NCBI GenBank assembly: GCA_037975125.1
Contig: CM075853.1
Location: forward strand, 50,164,458 to 50,228,457
DNA from: Latrodectus hesperus
Taxonomy: Eukaryota > Arthropoda > Arachnida > Araneae > Theridiidae
Length of the DNA: 64,000 nucleotides
Reading direction: 5' to 3'
Shown: positions 20,561 through 30,552 of the stretch, piece by piece
How the letters are laid out: the number at the start of each line of letters is the position of its first letter
How positions within the stretch are numbered: position 1 is the stretch's first letter
Notes under the pieces: generated by a model
The model's input: the letters and a program-made list of their open reading frames with translations, nothing else
Database searches by the model: none
Told to the model about the DNA's origin: nothing
Made by a program: the position numbers and the translations under genes

Positions 20561-20971
20561 TTACCTGCTATCTTCTAGATTTTATTTTAGAAATTGATAA
20601 AAATTGATAAATTTCCCCTAAAACCAATATCATATGAATTTTTTAAGACATTGCATCTAGGTACATTCATAGACATTAGATATCAAGGAAAAGCGGCACT
20701 ATAAATAATTTAGTTTTACAAAAGCAATAAGAAATATATATTTCTATTGACGTTAAATTATCAATTGTGGTTATGAATATCTAAAGCCTCTTTGAAAAAG
20801 CGATATACAATTATTCTTTTCCAGGATGTTTAACAATCGAATATGAACAATTCTTTCGAAAAGATAATCAGGAAAGATAATCACAGACAGATAGAGATAT
20901 TGGTCGGTGAGTTTGTGGATCTTGTGGATTTTACCCGGCTTTGGAATTAGAATTAGAATTGCATATATTGT

Positions 20972-21110
20972 AGCATCTTAATTTAATGATGCTGAATATC
21001 AAAACAGCATCATTAAATTAAGATTCTAAAAAATTCTAAACAGCTTTGTTTAGAATTTAATTTTTCCCATATATATATATATATATTTATGTGGAAAAAA
21101 TTAAATTTTA
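20972..21110. repeat. Cluster of three adjacent hairpins
   Basis: Arm pairs: 20,972-20,994 with 21,005-21,027 (23 bp, one mismatch, 10-base loop); 21,031-21,042 with 21,047-21,058 (12 bp perfect, 4-base loop); and an imperfect pair AATTTAATTTTTCCCATA / TATGTGGAAAAAATTAAATT around a short TA run to about 21,110. Such a series could be a degraded fold-back element or a structured transcript. Confidence 0.75.
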
Positions 21111-22655
21111 TTGATGTTTTCTTATTTTCTTTAGTTGAACAAATGCGTATTTGCTGTTAAGTTTGAAGCCCTGTTCAATAAAATATATGAATGTGAAGAA
21201 CTCGGTTATATTTCGTCTTAACATAATATTCCACAATAGTTTTCCTTATTGAACATTCAAGGAACCTCAAAACGATATTACTTGAAACGTATAAGGAGTG
21301 CTTATATTCTGAGAAGATAAATTGGCTTCAACGATGAAAGAGATAGAACCCATATAAGACGTATGTAAAGATTCAAGTTCGATGACACTCGAAACACAAC
21401 ATGGAGCCTATAATGGTTCAACATCCACCGGTTCTGGATATTTCTAGGCTCGGCGCTTACCATAATGTAACTTGTAAGCTAGGGGTCACTCTAGGAGACA
21501 GTGACTACCTCTAACACCAAGCATAAACATAGCACACTAGCCATGAATGTAGCTAGGTACCAGCTGAATAATAAATTGGGGGGTCAGCGTGCCACCTGTC
21601 CAAAGGATTGCCATGTATGGCCAACATGGGGTATTTTGACTGTCCATGATCAGCAAGTAAACAGTGATTACAGCCGTTCTTAGAGAGCAATCAGATTATC
21701 TACAGCATACGTTAAAGCATTCGCTAAATACATATTCAGAAATGTTAACTATGGTTCTTTCTGTTGTGAAACCCTTATCCCCAAGAAGGAAAGCATGTAC
21801 TGTGATGAAGAGCTAAAAAGTTATTTTAACTTGTAATAAGGACAGTAAAAAGAGGAAATACGCAAAAGGCTTAGAAATGATTATAAATAAGATTTGTTTA
21901 CAACTCTGATGAGGATTTTTAAATAATGAATTAGTTCATTTTGATATTGAAAAATAGATGTAGAGTAAGGGAAGTTTTAATGCTCTGGTCTTAGCAGCCA
22001 TTGAAAATATAGTTAAACAATATGGTATTTGGGAAAAATTTAGCAAGGCTCAATATAAAACCATTTATGCCTTATGACATACCCAGCATAGACCATCTTA
22101 GAAAACTGACATTGACATGTTTACAGAAGTATAATTTGGTGTTAATTGATAACTCAAAATGGGTCGAAATAGAAAAATAGAATAGTATATAAGAAGGTAT
22201 GAGAAAATATAGATATTTACTAAATTTGGTGTGTGTGTACCCGAAATAATTATGTATGATAACAATTCCATCAATAGTTTTTTTTTTTTTAATGATGGGA
22301 TGGATGTCAACTTATTAGTTCACTTCACTATGCAATGAAATGGCTGTCCCAATAAGTAATTTTCAAGAAAACTATAATAAACTCCTTTTTTACGATTAGA
22401 ATATCTAAATACTTTCATTTCTTTTAGGTTTGTCTCTTGTTCAGTTAACGTTCATCCAAGGATCCTATTATTAATAAATTGTAAATAGAGGTATTTGGAG
22501 AGATAGCAAAATTATTAAAACTTCAAAAGAAAAGTATTATTGATAGAAGCCCTAAAATATTAAAGCCCTTAAAAGTTTGCATACGGATTATTAAAACTAA
22601 AATTTGGGAACAAGGAACTAATTTCTATTAATAGAAACACGCACAAGGTCTTATA
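21111..22655. other. Non-coding spacer with a GC-richer patch
   Basis: No gene is recognised. The patch at about 21,380-21,690 is clearly richer in GC than its neighbours and may be a fragment of an unknown mobile element or old exon; its 60-codon frame (21,501-21,683) has no family likeness I can name. Confidence 0.4.
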
Positions 22656-22659
22656 AAGA

Positions 22660-22878
22660 AAGAACAGATTATCACACCAAGGTGGGGTTTAGTTTGATTT
22701 GTCACTCAACGGTCATTTTTTGCACGGGAGGGCTAATAATAGACCAGGACCTATGGTTTAAAGTGGATTCTGAACCACTACAAACATATATGCCCAAGGT
22801 GGGATTCGAACCCACGAACTGTTGAACCGGAGGCAAGAGCGCTAACCATTCGGCTGCCAGCTCGGCACACACCCGGGT
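22660..22878 (-). mobile_element. Second tRNA-derived SINE family, fairly complete copy
   Basis: On the minus strand a tRNA-like head (about 22,870-22,792) reads GCTGGCAGCCGAATGGTTAGCG, CTTGCCTCCGGTTC and GTGGGTTCGAATCCCACC, i.e. A-box-like and intact B-box sequences. A tail of about 115 bases follows, with GTAGTGGTTCAGAATCCAC and AGGTCCTGGTCTATTATTAG. The acceptor ends do not pair like a real tRNA, and the same tail recurs degraded at 26,285-26,400, so this is a SINE. CACCAAGGTGGGG on the left and CACCCGGGTGGGA on the right may be remnants of the borders. Confidence 0.75.
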
Positions 22879-22879
22879 G

Positions 22880-23717
22880 GGAAACAGAAAATTTAAAGTA
22901 TAGCAAATATTAAGACACTAAATCTGCTTATGTTGTCTTAGATTTTCCATTCAATAGTGATAGAAATTGTGAAGCTTTATAATTGTGTGTGACAGCTTAA
23001 AAATCGTTCTCTTGTTAAGAATTTAATTGTATTGAATGTACCTGGACGATACGTTCAATATATTGTATCTGGACATGTTATAAATTTTCCACATCTAAAG
23101 AATTAGTGAGTCGAAATAATTATTGGCCAAAAGCTAAAAAGTGAATGCGATATAATAAACATCTAATAACTGTAATCAATAACTTCTAACTGTTTAAGCA
23201 CTATACGGTAAGACTAAGTATTTGTTTAAAATTTGCTTAGTGTTGTCATGATATAGCTGATAGAACTCTTAACTTTGTACGTTGTTGTAATTAATAAAAC
23301 TTATGTTTACTCTCCTAATAATTTGTATTTTATCCACAAACACATCGAATTTTAAAATTAAATCTTTAAGAATTTGCCATTAATATGGAGGCAGTGTAAG
23401 AAAGATATCAGCAAGATATCTTACAAAAAGTATATAAATTAAACTACGTACAAAATGCAGATTTTAAACACCAGCGTTTTCAATAGATTTATAAATTTTA
23501 TTACTCAAGATAATTTGAATTAAAATCACCACACAAAATATAAAATGTATAACATTTAAAACTTTCCGATATCTTAAACTAAAAGTCAAAATCTGGCTTC
23601 TTAGAACCAAAATCGATAAAATAAAATACTGCCGTATTTTACAGAAGTTTGAAAGTCATTAAAATCTCACAGTATTAAACAACTCAAATTTCAGTGTCAA
23701 TAATCCTCTCTTCAATT
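22880..23717. other. Spacer and probable 3' untranslated region of the gene at 23.7-24.6 kb
   Basis: No frame is supported. On the minus strand, downstream of the stop at 23,718, an AATAAAAT signal lies near 23,500, which could be the polyadenylation signal of the neighbouring gene. Confidence 0.35.
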
Positions 23718-24569
23718 TTAGCGCCTTCTTCGCCTCCTAGGACGAGTAGCTCTTCGTTCAGTGTCTCTTGGTTCTTCAGCATGTCTACGACGAGTAACCC
23801 TTTCTTCAGGGTCACTTGGTTCTTCAGTATGTCTACGACGAGTAACCCTTTCTTCAGGGTCACTTGGTTCTTCAGTATGTCTATGACGAGTAACCCTTTC
23901 TTCAGGGTCACTTGGTTCTTCAGTATGTCTACGACGAATAACCCTTTCTTCAGTATGTCTACGACGAGTAACTCTTTCTTCAGTGTCGCTAGCAGAGCTG
24001 GGTGACGCCTCCTCTTCTGAATCCTCATATAGTTCTGGATTATAATACCTGTGTGCATTTTCGCTAAGCCTGTTAAAGATACTAAATCCTATGGTTGGTA
24101 CGGTAATGAAAACAACGATAAGATAACTATTGCTAATAAAATAGTCCACATTGTACAGCACATAGGCTGAAGATGCAAGAAGTCCAACAAAACCTAAAAC
24201 TGCGAGTATAATCAAGATGATACCTTTGTGTCTTCGGAAACATCGACACAATGCCAAAATCACCTGAAAAAAATTGTGATTTTAATAATAGAATACATAG
24301 TAATCAGAATTTCAGCAACTTGTCAATAACATTTAACTCACGCGATGGTTAGTTAAACAGTGATCAATTTAAAGTTGTGCGATTCTAAACCACTAAAAAA
24401 TCAATACTGAGTTGGTATTACTTCAAACCATGAAGGATTGAGCGGAAAATAAACTCCATTCAGCTACCAGTTTGGAAGAGTTTTAGAAGTCCTATAACAT
24501 GGTTCTTACTTCTTTTATTAATTGTATTACACGCACAGTCAGGCTTGCGCTCTCCGTGAGTAAAGACAT
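23718..24569 (-). CDS. Two-exon gene: small two-pass membrane protein with a Glu/Arg repeat tail
   Basis: Exon 1 is 24,569-24,510 (ATG in AAAACATG context, MSLLTESASLTVRVIQLIKE) and ends at donor GTAAGA. The intron is 246 bp and ends in TTTTTTTCAG. Exon 2 is 24,263-23,718. The join is in phase 0 and gives 201 residues. Two hydrophobic segments lie at about 34-57 and 66-84, joined by a short loop; basic residues CRCFRRHK precede the first. After an acidic stretch (ELYEDSEEEASPSSASD) come repeats of HTEEPSDPEERVTRRR and a final RPRRRRRR. Exon 2 has no Met, which supports the spliced start. I do not recognise the family and assign no function; it is probably an integral membrane protein with a charged tail. 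Confidence 0.7.
23784..23987 (-). repeat. Coding tandem repeat, 48-bp units
   Basis: Three nearly identical 48-bp units at 23,784-23,831, 23,832-23,879 and 23,880-23,927 are followed by two shortened 30-bp units (23,928-23,957 and 23,958-23,987). All lengths are multiples of three, so copy-number change keeps the frame. Each full unit encodes 16 residues with alternating acidic and basic clusters. Confidence 0.95.
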
Positions 24570-27500
24570 GTTTTTTCTCCACTTGGAGCTACTACAGATG
24601 AAGTAAAGTGCCTGCTACGCAGGCCGACACTTCGTAAAACATTAGATCCAAGATCCATTAATTGTAAAGGGAATGGTTGTAATACATTATTAGCAAGTCA
24701 GTATTGTTTTAGTAGTTTAAGTACTCATAATCACAGCAACTTTGTCAATGGTTTAGGTGTTTACAATGAAATTACATCTCACTGAGTTTACATATGGTAC
24801 ACTTACATTAGCTTAAAAAGATAAAAATAACCTTGAATTCAAGGTTACTATGTTTATTAAATGCGATGTTTATCATTTTCTTTTTTACACTAATGAGAAA
24901 GTTTATGTTTAAAAAAACGTCAATCATATTTAGATTTATCGATGGATTTACATTTTTAATATGTGAATGCTTTAAATTTATAAAAAAACTCCGGTACTTT
25001 AAAAGTTTTGAAGAGTCTTGTTCAAGCAATTAAATGGTTCTTGTAAAACTTTTTCCAGGTTACATAAATGTATGATTAATTACTTTAGCAAGATACTTTG
25101 GAATAATTTTTATTCTTGGATTTTAACTTTACTTCAAAAATATCCAAGTTTAAACAAATTCGACATAGATGTCATCTTTTTCGAATTTCATATTCACAAA
25201 GCATTTGTACTACAAAAAGTTTTGTTCGTTAACCCAACTTATTTTTGCGATGTTTAAGACATTAAACTTGGTAGTTTCATAATTTCACACAATTTTTTAT
25301 ACAAAAATTACAATTCTTAAAGATATGAAAAAAGAAAATTTAGCCAAGATATCTTTTATTTTAAAATTTATAAATACCGGTGTATATACTATTATTGAGG
25401 CATCTTTATTTCTATATGACTTCGATCAAAGAAAAACGTTAGATATTTCTTAAAGTTTTCTAGATACAAAAATGTCAGAAACTTAATGCTAGCATAATAC
25501 AGTATTTTTTTAACAAGTGTCAAACTCATTCGCCTAGAAAAATGCATTGTTTGATTTTTAATGAATCAAACTGATTTTAATGAATTAGGAAGAGTCATGG
25601 AAATCTTAAAATTAGCTAAAAAGTAAATTTGTAAAAAAATTATTCGGACAGATTGAAGGAAAGTATCTCAAGTAGAAAGTGTTTAAATTATTAAATGTTA
25701 AGCTTATTAATAATAATCAGTATTTTCAGTGCAAAGGCATAAAAAAGCATATTTGATGTTATTCTATATTGGTATTACTGTACCATTCTTATCGACACGA
25801 ATTTAAATATTCAAATTTCATGCATTTTTGAATATCTGGGAAATAGAAAAAAAGACTTAAAAATTCAAATAGGGATTGTCACTAAGCAAATGTAATTTAA
25901 TCCAATAAGCCATTAAACATATTGGAAGAAATCTTGAAAATGAAGATTGTGCATAAAGTTTGGAAGTCATAGCAATTGTATAAAATTAGTTTTTCCTACA
26001 CTGTCAAATTCTTCGGCAATCCTATTAAATTAGTCGATATTCCTGCACAAAGTATTGCAATTTCATTCTCTACATTTAAAATTAATTTGTATCAAGTTCC
26101 TTTCATATTATGGATTCCGATACACATACATACGGTTTATGTATTCGATTCAAGTTTCAGGGATCCTCTTTAGTCTCTGAAGAGTTTTACAGCGCGCGTC
26201 CATTGTCCATCTTTTCTAAGCATTAATACTCAAACACACAGGATTCTTTTAAACAGTTGATTGGTTCACAAATATCCTTTTTCTTTGACATGTGAAAGCA
26301 AATTCAACCAGGACCCATTTTAAAGTGAACTGCAAACCACAAATATCTATGCTCAAGATGGGAATAGAATGCATGAACTGTTGAGAAAAATCAGAACTTT
26401 AAAGAACACTCAGTTCAACTTTAAGATCTAATGCTCAAAATATTGCTGTTGAGTGGTTCAAGTTTGCAATATTGTTACATTAATATTAGTCTCCTTAATA
26501 TAAAGTTAATATTTTTAAAATCCAATAGTTTTAAAATATAAAACACTTTAATACGAATCCTAAATTTTCTCATTGAAAATGTTTACGAAAACTTTTGGTA
26601 ACAGGACTTGTAATCATGTTTCGCATACCTAATTCTTTCCTTGACAACGTTTCTTAATTTAATCCTATTGTCTTAGTTTCGAGTGTTTTATGGAACAGTT
26701 TACAGATAACGTTTTAATGCTCCAAAAATATGGCAAAGACGCTGTACTCTTCATAACCATATGAAGTTGTGTCAAGCAAGGTTCAAGATGCGTCAATAAG
26801 TACTATATTACAAGAAAACCAACTGAATATTTGTAGCTGGAAATTAAGTTTGTCTCGGATATTTACTCGAACATGAGGATTTGTTTTATTGCCCCTATAA
26901 TTAAGAGTAGAATTTAGACTAATATACATGTCTAATCTAAAGATAAAATTTGAATGTAATTCAACTGAAAACCAGAAAAATAGCCAATTACCAGCTTACT
27001 GTAATTAAAACTTCAAACGTTTACTTTCGAGTTTTTTGATAATGCGATAGACTTTTAAAAACCAATAATTCCTTTTTACTAACTTCGAATGAACTGAGAA
27101 GCGAGTTTATGTATTAAAATTTAAACTTAAAAAATTCAAAAGTTGCTCTGAGTTTTAATGATAACAATATTTGTGTGTTTGTTATATAATAGTTACAAGA
27201 TTTAAGTTTCTTGAATCTTTTAATATATATAATTATAATAGTAACTATTGAAGGTATTCTCCCAAGCATTAAGTTTATTAAATAGATGCTAAATGCAACT
27301 TCAATACTAGCAAATGAAAATATGCCTGTTAAACTGGTGTCAAAATGTACATAGGTTTATATTTTCCAATTTCTAATACTTTTTTACTACCTCCTGTTAA
27401 TTATAATTTTCACGTTTTTTGCGAATTTTGTGCAAGGTTAATATTAATCAAAACTTCTTTTGCAGAGACAAGTTTAATAATGAAGAACACTTGTTTTTAA

Positions 27501-29320
27501 ATAAACTAATAGTTTAAATTCTTTTAAGAATTTCCGATGAAAATTTTTAAGCGAAGTTGTGAATTAAATCACTAAATTCAAAAAGGTACCGTAAAATTTC
27601 CAATGTACCTAAAATAAGAGTTATGAAAATATACAAGTTATTTTATATTAATATTTGCAGAAAAACATTTTAACAAAGTATTTAAATGATTTTAACTTTG
27701 CTTTAGCTAAAGGATTCTAGCGACTAGTCAACATAATGATAAATGTTTGCCAATGCGTAGGGCTAGTTTGAAACAAAAATTGAACAAAGTTAGAAAAAGT
27801 TTCTTAGACATTTTATTAGAAATAAAAATTTATAAGCGGAAAAAAAAACAATTTGAAATTTCCCTTTTCAAATTGAATTACCAAAAATACGCAATGAAGT
27901 AATTTTAACAAATTAATCCCATTTGGAAACAGAATTCACCTTCGTAATAAAAAGTTTACAAATCATTGAGTTTGAATATTTTTGTTCCTTTAAAAAAATT
28001 AAAAGTAAGAAACTTTATTGAATATTTAAACAAGAAGCAATAAAATTAATCAAAGAGACGAAGGAAAGTAAGATTTCTTTGAGTAAAATAATTAACCGCG
28101 CGAATATAAGACTTTTAACATCAAAACTTCTACAAGCGTCAGAAATAAAATCATACTTCGTTAATTATAAAGTGCAACGAATCTATTGATCTTTACAGAA
28201 TAAAGTTCTTAAATTCCTGGGTCATTCCAAAAATTGTATTACAGTTGATAAAATGTGGAAAATAATTTTCAATACCATTCGTATCAATAACAAGCTACTA
28301 GTTTTGCTTGGCAAACTAGTCTTATCAATTAATCAAGTTTTAAAATTTCAGATATTTGCGTAATCAGAGTTTTTAAAAATAATTAAATTTCATTTTATCC
28401 ACTTCGCTTACATTTCACTGTATTAAAAATCTCTTGTTTTTCTACTCATTTTTAAAGTAGCATATAGGTGATAAGCTCATCACTTGTCATAAAACAAAAA
28501 ATTTTGAGCATTTCAAAAGCAAGTAGCAGGTTATGTAAAGCTTTTCGCAATCTCAGAATATAGTTTAAATTAGTTAAAATTTCGTAACTAAAGTAAATAA
28601 AACACCAAAATGTAATATCGTTAAATTTATGTTGTTCAAACTTAAACATGACATCTACATGGTGGATTCTTATTTTCACTTTTGTGTCCAAGGATGATGC
28701 AGTTATTCAAATAGCTTATTTTATATCAGTGCAATCAAAGAATTACACAAGTTCAGAATATTTAGATTAATAATTGTCCTCGCATGAAATATTACAAATT
28801 AAAATGCTCTTTGATTGAAAGTAAAGTTAAGCTAAGCTAATTTTGCAAGCAAAATTATGAAAAAGACTAAATAGAGAGGATTTTGTGAGTTCAAGAGTTA
28901 AAAAAGGATTAAATTTCATTTTAAGAAATATGTAACATACTTTTTATATAATATTAAAAATAATAAGATTACGTAATTACTATATTAAAATAAAGAAAAG
29001 TATGTATGTTCATAATAGTAAATTTTATAATATAAGAGAGCGTTCACAAATTTTTAATCCAAGTTAGTTTTAGTATTAGCAAATTGTAAAGAATTTTTTT
29101 TATTAACTTACAGCACTTAAACTTAAGAAAAACATTTTAATATAATATCCATGCAAAGCTAAATCATTACATAATATTTAGGAAAAATTCGGGAGTATTT
29201 AATTTTACAATCATTTTAAGATCGGTTTATAGATATTTGTAATTAATCAAAATTGAAATATTATGTTTCTATAGTCAATCAAAATAAAATATTATAAACA
29301 CTAAAAAAATGCTTTAAAAA
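24570..29320. other. Long AT-rich stretch without recognised genes
   Basis: The interval holds the upstream region of the gene at 24.5 kb and then very AT-rich DNA. Frames at 24,808-25,257 and 25,976-26,173 have no recognised likeness, and their composition equals that of the surroundings. A degraded SINE piece lies at 26,285-26,400. It may be intronic or intergenic. Confidence 0.5.
26285..26400 (-). repeat. Degraded copy of the second SINE family
   Basis: AACCAGGACCCATTTTAAAGTG, AACTGCAAACCAC, ATCTATGCTCAAGATGGGAATAGAATGCATGAACTGTTGA follow the same order as ACCAGGACCTATGG..., AACCACTACAAAC, TATGCCCAAGGTGGGATTCGAACCCACGAACTGTTGA at 22,744-22,825. The B box is destroyed, so this copy is older and inactive. 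Confidence 0.65.
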
Positions 29321-29416
29321 TCATACTCTCCAAAAAAGTGACTTTTTTGGCCTTCTTCTACGTCGTAAAATAGAAGCAATTTCTTCTGTTGATAATGTAG
29401 GGGATTCATCCGACAT
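29321..29416 (-). CDS. Short frame (31 codons) or first exon, acidic then Arg-rich
   Basis: An ATG in good context (GCAAGATGTCGG) opens MSDESPTLSTEEIASILRRR, then two more Arg, PKKSLFWRV and a TGA stop. Composition is unlike the AT-driven chance frames around it, with a Ser/Glu-rich start and a run of five Arg. A donor-like AGA|GTATGA overlaps the last codons, so this may be the first exon of a longer minus-strand gene ending ...SLFWR. A plus-strand TATA promoter starts about 360 bp away in the opposite direction. No family is recognised; the call that it is coding is uncertain. Confidence 0.35.
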   Translation of the reverse strand: MSDESPTLSTEEIASILRRRRRPKKSLFWRV

Positions 29417-29773
29417 CTTGCTAGTTAACTTTAAAAGTTTTCAAATCGTTATGAGTTCAAGTCTAAAAAACGATCGTTAATTTCTGAAAAGGACTATAAA
29501 AGTTGAAGAACTAAATACTTTATTCATTCGTGGCCAACACCTCAACTTTTAAATAACACGTGTATTCACATCTTTTTTTTATTTTGTTAATTGTTTCCGA
29601 ATATATCTATTTTCAGCATTTAAAGAGATCCTGCATTTTAATTGATTCGTATGAAAGCAAGGCGGCTGAATCAGTTCTGATCATCAAAGAATCACCATGT
29701 CGTTGATCCTAATCATGTTAGTTTTCTCGGGCTAAATTTTTCTTCAGGTATGGTGTGATGACACATAGAAGGG

Positions 29774-29815
29774 TATATAAAGGTGCGTATAGACTTGGTT
29801 GCTTGATCTTAGTTC
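29774..29815 (+). promoter_or_regulatory. Putative plus-strand TATA promoter
   Basis: TATATAAAGG at 29,774-29,783 is followed about 30-35 bp later by the initiator-like TTGATCTTAGTTCAG (29,803-29,817). The spacing fits a TATA-type core promoter. The short frame at 29,872 begins about 60 bases downstream of the probable start. Confidence 0.45.
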
Positions 29816-29871
29816 AGATTTCTTAGATATTGTATTAAAGAGAGTTTCAAAATACATTCAAATCGTCATCA

Positions 29872-29946
29872 ATGGCCAATTATGTAGATACGTATACTGC
29901 CCGGAAATGCAAATACATGTGCGTAGATGAAACTTTAAGCCCATGA
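29872..29946 (+). CDS. Short frame (24 codons) downstream of the TATA promoter
   Basis: The ATG lies in TCATCAATGG, a strong start context, and opens MANYVDTYTARKCKYMCVDE followed by TLSP and TGA. A donor-like ACAT|GTGCGT within it would make MANYVDTYTARKCKYM the end of a first exon. It is the first ATG after the putative start of transcription. No likeness to a known family is seen. It may be a small peptide, a first exon, or chance. Confidence 0.3.
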   Translation: MANYVDTYTARKCKYMCVDETLSP

Positions 29947-30241
29947 GATACATTAATTTTTGTGTATTTGTGTTGCACTAAGTGAGCTATTGGTTGCTAT
30001 TTCGCAAATTCTCTAGAAATCTATCAACTATTGGAGGATGGGTAAATATAATCAGAGATAAGATTTGTGATCCCTGTCTCTGATTCTTTTTTCTCACTGT
30101 CTAGATTAGGAAACGAAAACTTTCAATGAGCTGATTAAGTTCTAATCCTAAATAAATGTTATGTAGAATGAGATACAAAGTTTGATTGCTTGATAAACAG
30201 GATAAAATTTGATTGATCTTCTCTCGTTATTTTTTCTGAAC

Positions 30242-30552
30242 TGTAGGGACGTAAGAAAATGGAAGTTAGAATAATGCAAAACAAAACATTAATTACGACA
30301 TTACACATGATTAAAAAAGTTACAAAAGAAAATGCTTAGTAATAATAAACAAGGCCATATATAATATTATAATGTACATTACAAATAATAAACAAAGTTA
30401 TTTATGAACCGGATGGTTCGCCTTCCATTTCTCACATCTTTCTTCTATATCATCTAACTCTATTTCTTATTGGATATTGAATATTTTGTAAGTTCATTCT
30501 ATTGGGCAGTAACGCCATCTCTTGTCAAAAGAGTTAATATAGATCTGTTACA
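30242..30552 (-). repeat. Solo LTR, copy 1
   Basis: On the minus strand it starts TGTAACAGATCTATATTAACTC (30,552 downward) and ends ...TTACGTCCCTACA at 30,242, i.e. TGT...ACA. It aligns through its length with the LTR at 39,565-39,860, which lies in the other orientation, including GATGGCGTTACTGCCCAATAG. No internal retroelement sequence is attached. The flanks show no clear duplication. Confidence 0.75.

Noticed and set aside
22792..22870. A functional tRNA gene on the minus strand
   Set aside because: The B box is intact, but the acceptor ends do not pair, and a conserved tail shared with 26,285-26,400 shows it to be a SINE.
23694..24005. A 103-codon plus-strand frame with repeated Ser/Thr/Phe text
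   Set aside because: It is the reverse of the Glu/Arg repeat of the membrane-protein gene; the minus strand has the start exon, splice sites and membrane segments.
23684..24058. A second minus-strand frame of 124 codons with KKGLLVVDILKNQVTL-like repeats
   Set aside because: It is the same 48-bp repeat in another frame and lacks a matching upstream exon.
25976..26173. A 65-codon plus-strand small protein
   Set aside because: There is no likeness, no promoter or splice signals, and its composition equals that of neighbouring DNA.
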